A stretch of 44,928 nucleotides of DNA from Planctomycetota bacterium (GCA_016935955.1 JAFGPY010000381.1:1-44928), one strand, 5' to 3'; positions 17,988 to 26,171 are shown, counted from the first letter of the stretch. The notes: generated by a model not told the origin, from the sequence alone. Numbers and translations: made by a program.

Positions 17988-18327
17988 GCGGCCCTGAACA
18001 GTCCAGAGCAGCTCGGCGTGGTGGGACCGCGACCGAGCCCATCGCCCATGTTGTGCCGCAACAATGCCATGAAGCCCCCTGCATCGCGCAAGGTGCCGTC
18101 AAGTACTCTGTGTCTATGCGGGACACATCTCCCTTCCGGCCGCAGCCAATGCCTCATGCCTCGCCAGTTTTAAGAAAAATCAGGTGCACATACGTGGACA
18201 CCTGGGATTCAGTACATCACTGACTCCGAAACCGGTCGTTTGCGAAGTCCGCGCGGCGCAGGATTTTTGTGTGAGGCGGCTTTTCGCAGAGTCACCGGAC
18301 GCTGCATCTCCGCTTTCGGCCTCGCCC
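17988..18327. other. Intergenic region without a recognised gene
   Basis: Between the GGDEF gene and the promoter of the RCC1 gene I see no coding sequence that I trust. A hairpin GCTCGG...CCGAGC near 18015-18041 could end the upstream transcript, although no T run follows it. The minus-strand terminator-like hairpin at 18174-18204 is listed separately. Confidence 0.4.
18174..18204 (-). terminator. Terminator-like hairpin on the minus strand without an obvious gene
   Basis: Stem CAGGTG (18181-18186) / CACCTG (18199-18204) with a further inner CAC/GTG pairing. Read on the minus strand it is followed by a T-rich run (A residues at 18174-18179 on the plus strand). No convincing minus-strand gene lies upstream of it. 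Confidence 0.35.
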
Positions 18328-18358
18328 TTGCCTATTGAAGGGCAAGGGGGCCTATAAT
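18328..18358 (+). promoter_or_regulatory. Promoter with perfect TATAAT upstream of the RCC1 gene
   Basis: TATAAT at 18353-18358 with TTGCCT at 18328-18333 (spacer 19, slightly long). The interval holds an 8-bp inverted repeat CCCTTGCC...GGCAAGGG. The transcript would carry an unusually long leader of about 215 nt. Confidence 0.5.
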
Positions 18359-18382
18359 TGCTTGTGATCTGTTGTGGTGCGT

Positions 18383-18435
18383 CCGCCGCAAGCCTCTGCC
18401 CGACCTATCCGCTGGTCGGGCAGAGAGCGCGGCGG
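18383..18435 (+). promoter_or_regulatory. Structured leader RNA: 19-bp interrupted hairpin
   Basis: Outer stem CCGCCGC (18383-18389) / GCGGCGG (18429-18435) and inner perfect 12-bp stem CTCTGCCCGACC (18394-18405) / GGTCGGGCAGAG (18414-18425), with an eight-base loop. It lies between the TATAAT and the start of the RCC1 gene. GCTTG at 18360-18364 could instead pair with CAAGC at 18389-18393, which would give an alternative fold. No known riboswitch consensus was recognised. Confidence 0.5.
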
Positions 18436-18578
18436 TTATCGGGACAGCTAGCAACACGGACACCACCAGCAGCCTGAGCGGTTGAGTGGCAAGAAGGCGA
18501 CGTTCGCTTGTACGGAGATGCCGCGCGCTGCGTCGGCAGCGTTCGCAACGTCGCGGCCAACAACAGGAGGAAACCTAC

Positions 18579-19214
18579 ATGCCCACGCCCCACGCCCGTT
18601 ACACGCAGCACGCACGTGTCCTTCTGGCTCTTGCCGCGACGGGCCTCGGCCTCTTCCTGCAGCTGTTCTTTGCCGTTTGCGCAGTGGCACAGACCGAGCC
18701 GCCCTCCGGCCTCGTCTATGGCTGGGGATCCAATGACTGGGGCGAACTGGGGACGGAGCGTCCTTATGTGAGCTTTTTACCGTTGCGCTTGAATGCCCCT
18801 AATGACATCATTGCTGTCTCCTCTGGAATGTGGCACACGTTGGTCCTGCGTGCCGACGGCACAGTCTGGTCCTGGGGCAGCAACGAGAGCGGCGCGTTGG
18901 GTCGGGGACGCGGCTGCACGGAGCTTCCGGAGCAGATTCCGGGTCTGGAGAACATCGTGGCGGTTGCGGCAGGCGAACGGAGTTCTCTTGCCCTGGACCG
19001 GGACGGGAAAGTCTATGCCTGGGGGTGCCTCAACGAATTTCTATCTTGGGACGGTCTTGACGTCGACTACCATAGGCCGGCTTTGGTTGAAGGGCTTAAC
19101 AACGTAATAGCCATCGCAGTCAATGGCTGGTTCGCCCTGGCGGTTTGCGAAGACGGCTCCTGTTGGGGTTGGGGCGACAATGCGTGCGACCAACTGGGGC
19201 CCGATGCCGCGTAG
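18579..19214 (+). CDS. Secreted RCC1-repeat protein, N-terminal part ended by an in-frame TAG
   Basis: 211 residues from the ATG at 18579, which has AGGAGG at 18565-18570. A long signal peptide (to about AVCAVAQ) is followed by four RCC1 beta-propeller units, marked by WGSNDWGELG, WGSNESGALG, WGCLNEF and WGDNACDQLG. Translation then meets TAG at 19212-19214, but the same frame continues without loss through 19221-21791 with three more units. Seven units make a complete propeller, so the stop cuts one domain. A single C-to-T change (CAG to TAG, Gln) would explain it. The options are a recent pseudogene, read-through or a base error. As it stands the product would be an incomplete propeller, probably unstable. 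Confidence 0.7.
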   Translation: MPTPHARYTQHARVLLALAATGLGLFLQLFFAVCAVAQTEPPSGLVYGWGSNDWGELGTERPYVSFLPLRLNAPNDIIAVSSGMWHTLVLRADGTVWSWGSNESGALGRGRGCTELPEQIPGLENIVAVAAGERSSLALDRDGKVYAWGCLNEFLSWDGLDVDYHRPALVEGLNNVIAIAVNGWFALAVCEDGSCWGWGDNACDQLGPDAA

Positions 19215-19220
19215 TGGCAG

Positions 19221-21791
19221 TTGTCACCCATTCGCATCATGGGCCTGCCACCCATCGCGGCCGTGGCCGCAGGGGAAGAATTCTCCCTGGCTCTGGCCCG
19301 GAACGGTACAGTCTGGGCCTGGGGGGAAAATCATCAGGGGCAGCTTGGAGACGGAACGGATGTCTGCCGCCCTGAGCCCAAGGTCATCAGCCGCATCAAG
19401 CGGGCGGTAGCGATTGCCGCCGGTCCGTACCATGCCTTTGCCGTCAGGTGTGACGGCACGCTGTGGGCCTGGGGAGAGAACGGCATGGGCCAGTTGGGCG
19501 ACGGGTCGGAACACTCACGAAGAACTCCGATCAAGGTGGATGGATTGCAGGGCGTCGCCGCCGTGGCGGCAGGCACGGAGCATACCGTCGCGCTGACCAA
19601 GGACGGCGCCGTCTGGGCGTGGGGGGATGGTGATTGTGGCCAGCTCGCCCAGGGTCACAACACGTACTCCAGTTGTGTTCCGCTTCGTGTGGACAGCATC
19701 GAACATGTCATCGGCATTGCCGCAGGCGGGGCCTTCACGACCGTTGTCCGTGAGCGGACGCTCCATACGCTTGATGTCACGGTATGGCAGAATGCAGGAG
19801 GTTCTGTGACCGTGGAGCCGCAGGAGGACATCTACGGTTTTGGCGATCTCGTCACCCTGCGGGCAGAACCGCAGGCGGGGTGGCTGTTCACCGGATGGCA
19901 GGGTTTGCCGGAAGAAGTCGAGGACACGGGACTTCAGGAAGTCTCCTTCTACGTGTCGAGAGACTTCCAGATTGTGGCAGGATTCCGTCGGTCTCGTCCC
20001 ACTCTGACGGTCAACGCGGTTCCGCGAGACGGAGCGATTGTTGAGTGTGTGCCCGATAAGCCCGTGTACGATTATGGCGAGACAGTCACCCTGACCGTCC
20101 GACCGAACACGGGCTACAGCTTTGTGCGGTGGCTGGCCAGTCCGAATCTTCTGGACGGCGACGCTTCAGCGACCACGGTCTCGGTCATGATGACCGACAA
20201 CATCCTGGTAACCGCTTGCCTGTCGGGGCTTCCGGGGCCGCAGGACGGAGGCCGGGTCTGGACATGGGGCAGCAATTACGGGGTATCAGGCACCGAGCCC
20301 GTTCTGGTCGAGGGGGTCTCCGATGTCGTCGATGTCTGCTCGTCGGCCGAGGCGGTTCTAGCCCTTTGTTGTGACGGGACGGTCTGGAGCTGGGGAAATA
20401 ACAACGACGGCCAGCTGGGCTATGGTCCATTCGGAGGCTACCGCAGGGTGCCACGCCAGATAGCCGGCCTGGATAACGTCGTTGCCGTGTCGATCGGAGG
20501 TCTTCACAGTGTAGCACTGAAGGCCGACGGTACGGTGTGGGGATGGGGGACTGCGAGGCAGGGCGAGTTGGGCGGGACTTCGAGGTACATCTCTCCGACA
20601 CCGATACAAGTCCCAGGGCTCAATGACATTGTGGCGATAAGGACCGGACTCTATCTGACGGTCGCCATCCGTCGGGACGGCACAGTCTGGTCCTGCGGCA
20701 GAAACATGTACGGAGAGTTGGGAGACGGTACGACTGATGAACGCGTCGGACTTGTGCAGGCTGTCGGCCTGGTCGGTGTCAAAGATGTTTGCCTGCTGGA
20801 TGGCGGCGCAATCGCACTGTGCGACGACGGGACAGTCTGGTACTGGGGTTGCATTGGAGGGTCTATAGCCAGTGGCTTCATCGCGACTGCGCCCGTACGA
20901 ATTCCCGGTTCAGCTAACATTATCTCGCTGTGCGGGCCAGAGTCAGCGTCGATGCTCCGCAGCGATGGCGCTTTGGTCAACTATAAATCGGCGGACCTTT
21001 GCCGGCGACTGCTGGAAGACCCCGAGCACGATGTCCCGATACAAGTGAGTTACCGTTTTGCCGAACTTCCGAGGCTGCCGCGCAGGAACTCATTGCGGTA
21101 CCCGATCATGCCCGACGGCAGCCTGTGGAAACTAACCACCGTGCATTCCGAGGAGACCGGCTACTACGTTGAGATGCAACGGTTGCTGGGCATGTCCCAT
21201 GTCGTGACCCATTGTCAGGACACCTACTTCCACGTGATCGTCGGCGATTACGCGCCCAATACGATGGCCGTCAGCCCTGCGATTGTCGGGACCGGCAACT
21301 GGGTCTACCAGAACACGCCGCGAACCATCGACCGAGGCGGGCACGACCTGCGGCTGGAGGTGTCGGTGCTCGACGGGGCCGGCAACAGCCGCTTCGAAGT
21401 GGCGGCCGCCAAAGTCGCCGGGTCCGGGCCCGGCGAGGTCATGCTCCTCGACGACGTCGAGGGCGATCCGCTGGTCAAGTGCGTGGCGGGAGGCATGCGC
21501 AGCGACGGACGGCAGGGCACCGGTCCGCTGTCGGTCTCCGTCCACGTCACCGGCCTCGACAACGGGCACATCTGCTCGGCCGACCTGCCGCTGGTCGTGC
21601 GCCCGCTGGGCGACATCGACGGGAACGGCGGAGTCGAGCCCGGCGACCTCTCGGCCATGATTCAGGCTCTGAACGGCATGCCGCCGGCCGGCTACGAGCC
21701 GCGAGCCTTCGACCTCGACGCCAATGGCGGCGCCGAGATAACGGATTACATGCTCCTGATCCGAGCGCTGAACGGACAGGCCATACCCTAA
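19221..21791 (+). CDS. C-terminal part of the same RCC1 protein, with InlB-type repeats and dockerin ending
   Basis: In frame with 18579-19214. Units WGENHQGQLG, WGENGMGQLG and WGDGDCGQL finish the first propeller. Two divergent InlB-B-type repeats follow (GSVTVEPQEDIYGFGDLVTLRA...GWLFTGW and a second around YDYGETVTLTV...GYSFVRW), then a second, weaker propeller (WGSNYG, WGNNNDGQLG, WGTARQGELG, CGRNMYGELG). The C-terminus has two dockerin-like calcium loops (GDIDGNGGVEPGDLSAMI and FDLDANGGAEITDYMLLI). It has no signal peptide of its own, so it makes sense only as part of the upstream frame. A TTG at 19221 or ATG at 19239 could start it, but no ribosome site is evident. Confidence 0.7.
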   Translation: MSPIRIMGLPPIAAVAAGEEFSLALARNGTVWAWGENHQGQLGDGTDVCRPEPKVISRIKRAVAIAAGPYHAFAVRCDGTLWAWGENGMGQLGDGSEHSRRTPIKVDGLQGVAAVAAGTEHTVALTKDGAVWAWGDGDCGQLAQGHNTYSSCVPLRVDSIEHVIGIAAGGAFTTVVRERTLHTLDVTVWQNAGGSVTVEPQEDIYGFGDLVTLRAEPQAGWLFTGWQGLPEEVEDTGLQEVSFYVSRDFQIVAGFRRSRPTLTVNAVPRDGAIVECVPDKPVYDYGETVTLTVRPNTGYSFVRWLASPNLLDGDASATTVSVMMTDNILVTACLSGLPGPQDGGRVWTWGSNYGVSGTEPVLVEGVSDVVDVCSSAEAVLALCCDGTVWSWGNNNDGQLGYGPFGGYRRVPRQIAGLDNVVAVSIGGLHSVALKADGTVWGWGTARQGELGGTSRYISPTPIQVPGLNDIVAIRTGLYLTVAIRRDGTVWSCGRNMYGELGDGTTDERVGLVQAVGLVGVKDVCLLDGGAIALCDDGTVWYWGCIGGSIASGFIATAPVRIPGSANIISLCGPESASMLRSDGALVNYKSADLCRRLLEDPEHDVPIQVSYRFAELPRLPRRNSLRYPIMPDGSLWKLTTVHSEETGYYVEMQRLLGMSHVVTHCQDTYFHVIVGDYAPNTMAVSPAIVGTGNWVYQNTPRTIDRGGHDLRLEVSVLDGAGNSRFEVAAAKVAGSGPGEVMLLDDVEGDPLVKCVAGGMRSDGRQGTGPLSVSVHVTGLDNGHICSADLPLVVRPLGDIDGNGGVEPGDLSAMIQALNGMPPAGYEPRAFDLDANGGAEITDYMLLIRALNGQAIP

Positions 21792-21961
21792 CGCCCTTCG
21801 CCGCCGCGGCGTCCCCCCGTGGGTTTGCGTGGCTCACGTCGAGACTGGCCACGTAATGTGCCAAAGTCTACGATGCCGCGGCGGCTATTTCTTCCTTTTG
21901 CCCATCGTATCCGAAAACCGTCCGTGACCGGCGCTTCGCTGCCACGGCGGCAACATTGCGC

Positions 21962-21990
21962 TTGTTCGCCGACCGGTCGCAACGTAATAT
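21962..21990 (+). promoter_or_regulatory. Promoter of the polyamine gene pair
   Basis: TTGTTC at 21962-21967 and TAATAT at 21985-21990 with a 17-bp spacer. The spacer contains the palindrome CGACCGGTCG (21970-21979), a possible operator. A 6-bp hairpin GCCCCG/CGGGGC (21996-22011) lies in the short leader just before the ribosome site. Confidence 0.5.
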
Positions 21991-22028
21991 TGTGCGCCCC
22001 GGAGTCGGGGCAACCGAAGGAGGAGTGC

Positions 22029-23156
22029 GTGGCGCGATTGAAGGCAACCAAACAGGCTCGCCAGATCCACGAGCGGGTCAAGAAGGACGGTACGCCGCTG
22101 TTTCTGATCAGCCGGTCGGTGCTGCGGTCGCAGGTGGCTCGGTTTCGCAAGGCGCTGCCGCGCGTGGTGCCGTACTTCGCGATCAAGGCCAACTCGCATC
22201 CTGAAATCCTGAAGGTCATGGTCGCCGAGGGAACCTGTTTCGACGTGGCGTCCGTGGTCGAGATGAACGCCGTCCTGGAGGCCGGGGCTAAACCGTCGCA
22301 GATCATCTTCGCCAACACCATCAAGCCGATCGAGGCCATCAAGGAAGCAACGGCTCGCGGCGTGGACCTGATGACCTTCGACAACGAGTGCGAACTCGAC
22401 AAGATCGCCGAGTACGCCCCGGGAGCCCGCGTCCTGGTGCGGATCAACGTGCCCAACGTCGGCTCGATCGTGGAACTGAGCCTGAAGTTCGGCGTGGACC
22501 CGTCCGACGCCATCAGCCTGCTGATCAAGGCCTACAAGATGGGCCTCCGCCCAGCCGGCGTCAGTTTTCACGTCGGCAGCCAGTGCCTGCGGGCCGAGAA
22601 CTACATCGAGGCCCTGGAGATTGCCGCCATTATCGCCCGTGACGCGCAGCTCAAGCAACTGCCCTTCGAGATGCTCGACATCGGCGGCGGCTTCCCAATC
22701 ATGAAGAACGGCGACGATGAGGATCCCTTCGTGCACATGGCCGAAGTGATCTCCAGCGAGTTGGACCGCCTCTTCGAGCCGCACATCAAGATTATCGCCG
22801 AACCGGGCCGCTTCCTGGTTGGCTCGTCCGGTACGCTCATCACCCGCGTGGTCGGCAAGGCGATCCGCGAGAACAAGCACTGGTACTACCTCGACGACGG
22901 CGTCTACGGGACCCTGAGTGCCCAGGTGTTCGACCACGCGAAGTTCGAGTACAAGACGACGCGCGAGGGACGCACGCGGCTCTGCACGCTGGCCGGACCG
23001 ACGTGTGACAGTTTCGACACAATTGCCCGCGGCGTCGAGATGCCCGAATTGGAGATCGGCGACGTGGTTTACGTGGAACGGATCGGCGCGTACAGTACGG
23101 TGAGCGCTACGACGTTTAATGGAATGCCCATGGCCAAAGTGGTCATGGTTCCGTAG
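22029..23156 (+). CDS. Fold-type III PLP decarboxylase, ornithine decarboxylase-like
   Basis: 375 residues from a GTG at 22029 with GAAGGAGGA just upstream. Alanine-racemase-fold decarboxylases of group IV turn ornithine (sometimes lysine) into a diamine and CO2. Visible marks are the PLP lysine in PYFAIKANSHPE (Lys53), HVGSQ, the glycine loop GGGFP, EPGR and the catalytic segment GPTCDSFD (Cys326, Asp327). The length fits the short eukaryote-like ODC type and is too small for arginine decarboxylase. A deoxyhypusine-synthase-like gene starts 33 bp downstream in the same direction, which supports a polyamine role: putrescine made here would feed the second enzyme. Substrate choice between ornithine, lysine and carboxynorspermidine is not proven. 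Confidence 0.85.
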   Translation: MARLKATKQARQIHERVKKDGTPLFLISRSVLRSQVARFRKALPRVVPYFAIKANSHPEILKVMVAEGTCFDVASVVEMNAVLEAGAKPSQIIFANTIKPIEAIKEATARGVDLMTFDNECELDKIAEYAPGARVLVRINVPNVGSIVELSLKFGVDPSDAISLLIKAYKMGLRPAGVSFHVGSQCLRAENYIEALEIAAIIARDAQLKQLPFEMLDIGGGFPIMKNGDDEDPFVHMAEVISSELDRLFEPHIKIIAEPGRFLVGSSGTLITRVVGKAIRENKHWYYLDDGVYGTLSAQVFDHAKFEYKTTREGRTRLCTLAGPTCDSFDTIARGVEMPELEIGDVVYVERIGAYSTVSATTFNGMPMAKVVMVP

Positions 23157-23189
23157 GCATGGCCCGAGGGCCGCAAGGAGAAGGCGTCA

Positions 23190-24353
23190 ATGAAGAGGAC
23201 CCATCGAGTTCGCAAGGACCTCAGCGAGGTTCCGGATTGGATGCGGAAGAAGAACTGTCCGCACAAGGACAAGTACCTGTCGGGCAAGCGGATCATGCCC
23301 AAGGGCCTGACCGGCAAGGAGAAAATGGCCGACCTGATCGACGGGGTATTCCTGGCCTACAACTCCGCCCGCCTGCGGGAAGGGTGCCAGTTGTACGTCG
23401 ACAAGATGCTCGAAGCCGATGTCACGGTCGGCATGAGCCTGGCCGGAGCCCTGACGCCTGCCGGCCTGGGATGTTCGTGCGTCATCCCGCTCATCAAGGC
23501 GGGCTTCGTCGACTGGATCGTCGCCACGGGCGCGAACCTGTACCACGATCTGCACTTCGCCTTCAACCTGCCACTGCACGTCGGCAGCCACCTGGTCAAC
23601 GACGCCGACCTCCGCGAGAACGACGTCGTGCGCATCTACGACGTGCTGCTCGGCTACACCGACTGCCTGATGGCCACCGACGACATTCTCCGTCAGATTC
23701 TCGTGCAGCCGGAGTTCCAGAAGGAGATGGGCACCGCCGAACTGCACCACCTGATCGGCCGCTATGCCGCCGAGTGGGAGGAGAAGGCCGGCCTGAAGGA
23801 CGTGTCGGTCATGGCCGCTGCCTACCGTTGCGGCGTGCCGCTGTACACCTCGTCGCCCGGCGACAGCACGATTGGCATGAACGTGGCCGGCGTGGAGCTG
23901 CGCGGCAACAAGCTGCGGATCAACCCCTCGATCGACGTCAATGAGACCACGAGCTTCGTCCTGGCAGCCAAGCGAGCCGGCGGCAAGAGCGCCGTCATGC
24001 TGATGGGCGGCGGCAGCCCGAAGAACTTCATGTTGCAGACCGAGCCGCAGATCCAGGAAGTGTTGCGGATCAAGGAGGTCGGGCAGGACTACTTCTTCCA
24101 GGTGACCGACGCGCGGCCCGACACGGGCGGCCTGTCGGGCGCCACGCCGCACGAGGCCGTCAGTTGGGGCAAGGTGGACCCGAACCGGCTGCCGGATGCC
24201 GTGGTCTGCTACGCGGACACGACGATTGCCATGCCGGTCATTACGCACTACGCCTTGGCCCGGCACAAGAAGCGCAAGCTGAAGCGCCTCTACGATCAGC
24301 GCGAGAAAACGACGGCTGCGCTCGTGCGCGAGTACTTCGCTCACAACAAGTGA
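23190..24353 (+). CDS. Deoxyhypusine-synthase-like NAD enzyme, possibly homospermidine synthase
   Basis: 387 residues. The fold is that of deoxyhypusine synthase, which transfers an aminobutyl group from spermidine by an NAD-dependent reaction. The segment [13 protein letters not shown] matches the active-site EAVSWGK, so the imine-forming lysine (Lys328) is kept. TSPGDSTIG and [11 protein letters not shown] match substrate- and NAD-binding regions. Bacteria lack eIF5A, so the acceptor is probably a free diamine, which would make homospermidine or a related polyamine; this is inferred from the family and from the neighbouring decarboxylase gene. The start ATG follows AAGGAGAAGG. A strong hairpin follows the stop. 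Confidence 0.85.
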   Translation: MKRTHRVRKDLSEVPDWMRKKNCPHKDKYLSGKRIMPKGLTGKEKMADLIDGVFLAYNSARLREGCQLYVDKMLEADVTVGMSLAGALTPAGLGCSCVIPLIKAGFVDWIVATGANLYHDLHFAFNLPLHVGSHLVNDADLRENDVVRIYDVLLGYTDCLMATDDILRQILVQPEFQKEMGTAELHHLIGRYAAEWEEKAGLKDVSVMAAAYRCGVPLYTSSPGDSTIGMNVAGVELRGNKLRINPSIDVNETTSFVLAAKRAGGKSAVMLMGGGSPKNFMLQTEPQIQEVLRIKEVGQDYFFQVTDARPDTGGLSGATPHEAVSWGKVDPNRLPDAVVCYADTTIAMPVITHYALARHKKRKLKRLYDQREKTTAALVREYFAHNK

Positions 24354-24382
24354 GGCGGTCGCTGCCTCTCCGAGGAGATCAA

Positions 24383-24416
24383 CGATGGGCCGATGCGCAA
24401 GCGTGTCGGCCCATCG
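24383..24416 (+). terminator. Terminator-like hairpin after the polyamine genes
   Basis: Perfect 11-bp stem CGATGGGCCGA (24383-24393) / TCGGCCCATCG (24406-24416) with a 12-base loop, 29 bp after the stop. The following bases (TCTTGTCGTCTGGTTT) are T-rich but not a pure run. Confidence 0.65.
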
Positions 24417-24470
24417 TCTTGTCGTCTGGTTTGCCGCGGCACCCCGCCGATAGCTGCATGCCCAATGTCC

Positions 24471-24499
24471 TTGACGCTTCGCTCCGGCGGAAGTATAGT
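24471..24499 (+). promoter_or_regulatory. Promoter of the tRNA gene
   Basis: TTGACG at 24471-24476 and TATAGT at 24494-24499 with a 17-bp spacer, about 30 bp before the tRNA. The GC-rich GCGG between the -10 element and the start region is noted only in passing. Confidence 0.65.
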
Positions 24500-24528
24500 C
24501 TCTCTCAATGTGTTTCGGTCGCATACAG

Positions 24529-24605
24529 GGGCCCTTAGCTCAGTCGGTTAGAGCAGCGGACTCATAATCCGCCCGTCCTCGGTTCGAGTCCGAGAGGGCC
24601 CACCA
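24529..24605 (+). tRNA. tRNA with anticodon CAT, probably tRNA-Ile2 (lysidine type)
   Basis: Complete cloverleaf: acceptor GGGCCCT/AGGGCCC, D arm GCTC/GAGC, anticodon stem GCGGA/TCCGC with loop CTCATAA, T arm CTCGG/CCGAG with TTCGAGT, discriminator A and an encoded CCA at 24603-24605. CAT can mean initiator Met, elongator Met or Ile2. The start CCCTTAGCTCAG and the general sequence resemble bacterial Ile2 genes, and the fully paired first acceptor base rules against initiator tRNA. Elongator Met remains possible. Conversion to Ile would need TilS, which is not in this window. Confidence 0.93.
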
Positions 24606-24703
24606 GAAGAACCTGCGGTGGCGGATACCGGCACGCGACCGGCCAACCACCGCTTCTTCTTGGGCACATTGCCGCCCGACAACCGCACGCGGGGGCCTGT
24701 TCC

Positions 24704-25318
24704 ATGACGCACAAGGCACTGTTGCTCACCGGACCGACCGCCTCGGGCAAGACCCCGCTGGGCGAATACCTGGAACGCCATGGCCTCTGGGACATCCCAT
24801 GCGTGCACTTCGATTTCGGTGCACAACTCCGCCACGCCGCCGCGATGCCGCATCCGCGTGAGCCGCTGACGGCCGAAGACCTGGAGGTCGTTCGCAACGT
24901 GCTGGCCTCCGGCGCGTTGCTGGAGGATGACCAGTTCCACGTCGCCAGGAAGATTCTGCAGGAGTTTCTCGGCGAGAGGCAGGTGACCGACCGCACGTGG
25001 GTGGTGCTCAACGGCCTGCCTCGGCACGTCGGTCAGGCTCGCGACATCGAGTCGCTGATCCGCATGGAGATCGTCATCCGCCTGGAATGCTCGCCTGAAA
25101 CCGTTGTCGAACGGATTCGCACTAATGCCGGCAAGGACCGCACGGGACGCGAGGACGATGAGCTTAAAGCCGTGCGCCGTCGCTTGGCGACATTCGACGA
25201 GCGGACCGCGCCTTTGGTGGAGCACTATCGCGCCGCCGGGGTGCCGGTCGAGATCGTTCGGGTGGGGCCGATGACCACGCCCGAGGGCATGTACCGCCAA
25301 CTCATGCAGACATGCTAG
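24704..25318 (+). CDS. Adenylate-kinase-like nucleoside monophosphate kinase
   Basis: 204 residues. The P loop GPTASGKT (10-17), the NMP-binding arginine region, a segment NGLPRHVGQ corresponding to the DGFPR strand of adenylate kinase, and the lid/arginine part (GREDDELKAVRRRLATFDE, then PLVEHYR) place it in the adenylate kinase superfamily. It lacks the long zinc-type lid. It may phosphorylate AMP or a related nucleotide in the cytosol; whether it is the main adenylate kinase cannot be judged here. It follows the tRNA by 98 bp and may share its promoter. Its stop overlaps the stop of the convergent peroxiredoxin gene. Confidence 0.8.
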   Translation: MTHKALLLTGPTASGKTPLGEYLERHGLWDIPCVHFDFGAQLRHAAAMPHPREPLTAEDLEVVRNVLASGALLEDDQFHVARKILQEFLGERQVTDRTWVVLNGLPRHVGQARDIESLIRMEIVIRLECSPETVVERIRTNAGKDRTGREDDELKAVRRRLATFDERTAPLVEHYRAAGVPVEIVRVGPMTTPEGMYRQLMQTC

Positions 25319-25917
25319 GAGCCGCTCGGCGGCTGCGGCGTCGATTGCTGCAACTCCTGCAATTTCTCACGCACGCGGGCCGCATGGCCCTGGGGAATGA
25401 CTTCCGGCCAGTGGTAGCGAATAACGCCCTGGGGATCGACGATCATGGTCATGCGGACCACGCGACCGTAACGGCGGTTGCCCACGCCGCTCTGGACCCA
25501 GGCCCCGTAGCGTTCCATCACCGCATGGTCCTGGTCGCTCAGCAAGGTCAAGGCCAGGTTGTAGCGGCTGACGAACCGGCGATGGCTCATCGGCGAGTCC
25601 TCGCTGATGCCGAACACCTCGGCGTTCATGCGGCGGAAGTGTGCCAGCAGTTCCGTGAACTCCGTGGCCTGGCACGTGCAGCCGGGGGTATCGTCCTTCG
25701 GATAAAAGTAGAGGACCACCCACTTGCCTCGCACGCCGCTCAGGGTCACCGCCTGCCCGTTCTGGTCGAGCAACGTGAAGTCCGGGGCCGTGGCGCCGAC
25801 CACAGGCGATTGCTCTGCGGCCGCCAACTCAATCGTTGCCGGGGGAACAGCGGGTTGGCATCCTGCCGCGGCCGCCATGGCGGAGGCCACGACCACAAGA
25901 GCGACACGTCGGGTCAT
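25315..25917 (-). CDS. Lipoprotein peroxiredoxin of the BCP/PrxQ type
   Basis: 200 residues. The N-terminal lipoprotein signal ends in AAAAGC (Cys20), which suggests attachment to a membrane outside the cytoplasm. The AhpC/TSA core starts at about 40 (VGATAPDFTLLDQNG), and the peroxidatic motif YFYPKDDTPGCTCQATEF gives Cys80 as the active cysteine. The resolving cysteine five residues later in many BCP proteins is absent; Cys82 (the CTC form) is present instead. It should reduce peroxides with electrons from a thioredoxin-like donor. Its ATG overlaps the stop of the upstream gene as ATGA (25914-25917), so the two are translationally coupled. Confidence 0.88.
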   Translation of the reverse strand: MTRRVALVVVASAMAAAAGCQPAVPPATIELAAAEQSPVVGATAPDFTLLDQNGQAVTLSGVRGKWVVLYFYPKDDTPGCTCQATEFTELLAHFRRMNAEVFGISEDSPMSHRRFVSRYNLALTLLSDQDHAVMERYGAWVQSGVGNRRYGRVVRMTMIVDPQGVIRYHWPEVIPQGHAARVREKLQELQQSTPQPPSGS

Positions 25918-26165
25918 CGTTGGTCCTCCTCAGCGGCCCATTCGTCCAACACGTGCTCGTAAGCGGCGATCGTGGCTGCGATCTGGATGGCGTACAGGGC
26001 CCCGCGGCCGATCCAGTCGTTACCCTGGTTGACATAGGCGCTCTGTAGCAATCCTTCGAGTTCGGCCACGGTGAACCGTGCGTCTTCCCGTCGCCGCCGA
26101 ATGTGGGCCAGGGCGTTCTCGTAGGCCTCGTCGTAGACTTGTTGTTTCCATGCCTCGTCGATCAT
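25914..26165 (-). CDS. Small helical protein of unknown function, coupled to the peroxiredoxin gene
   Basis: 83 residues from the ATG at 26165; a TTG at 26183 would add six. It is charged and helical, without a signal peptide: EAWKQQVYDEAYENALAHIRRRRED, then NQGNDWIGRGALYAIQIAATIAAYEHVLDEW. I do not recognise the family. Its stop overlaps the start of the peroxiredoxin gene by four bases. The ATG lies about seven bases after a good -10 element, so the message may begin at or next to the start codon (leaderless). Confidence 0.65.
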   Translation of the reverse strand: MIDEAWKQQVYDEAYENALAHIRRRREDARFTVAELEGLLQSAYVNQGNDWIGRGALYAIQIAATIAAYEHVLDEWAAEEDQR

Positions 26166-26171
26166 GCTCTG

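Noticed and set aside
18360..18578. Known c-di-GMP riboswitch in the RCC1 leader
   Set aside because: A GGDEF gene is nearby and the leader is structured, but the conserved core of GEMM-type riboswitches is not present.
19212..19214. Pyrrolysine insertion at the TAG in the RCC1 gene
   Set aside because: No pyl genes or other internal TAG codons are seen in the window; mutation or error is simpler.
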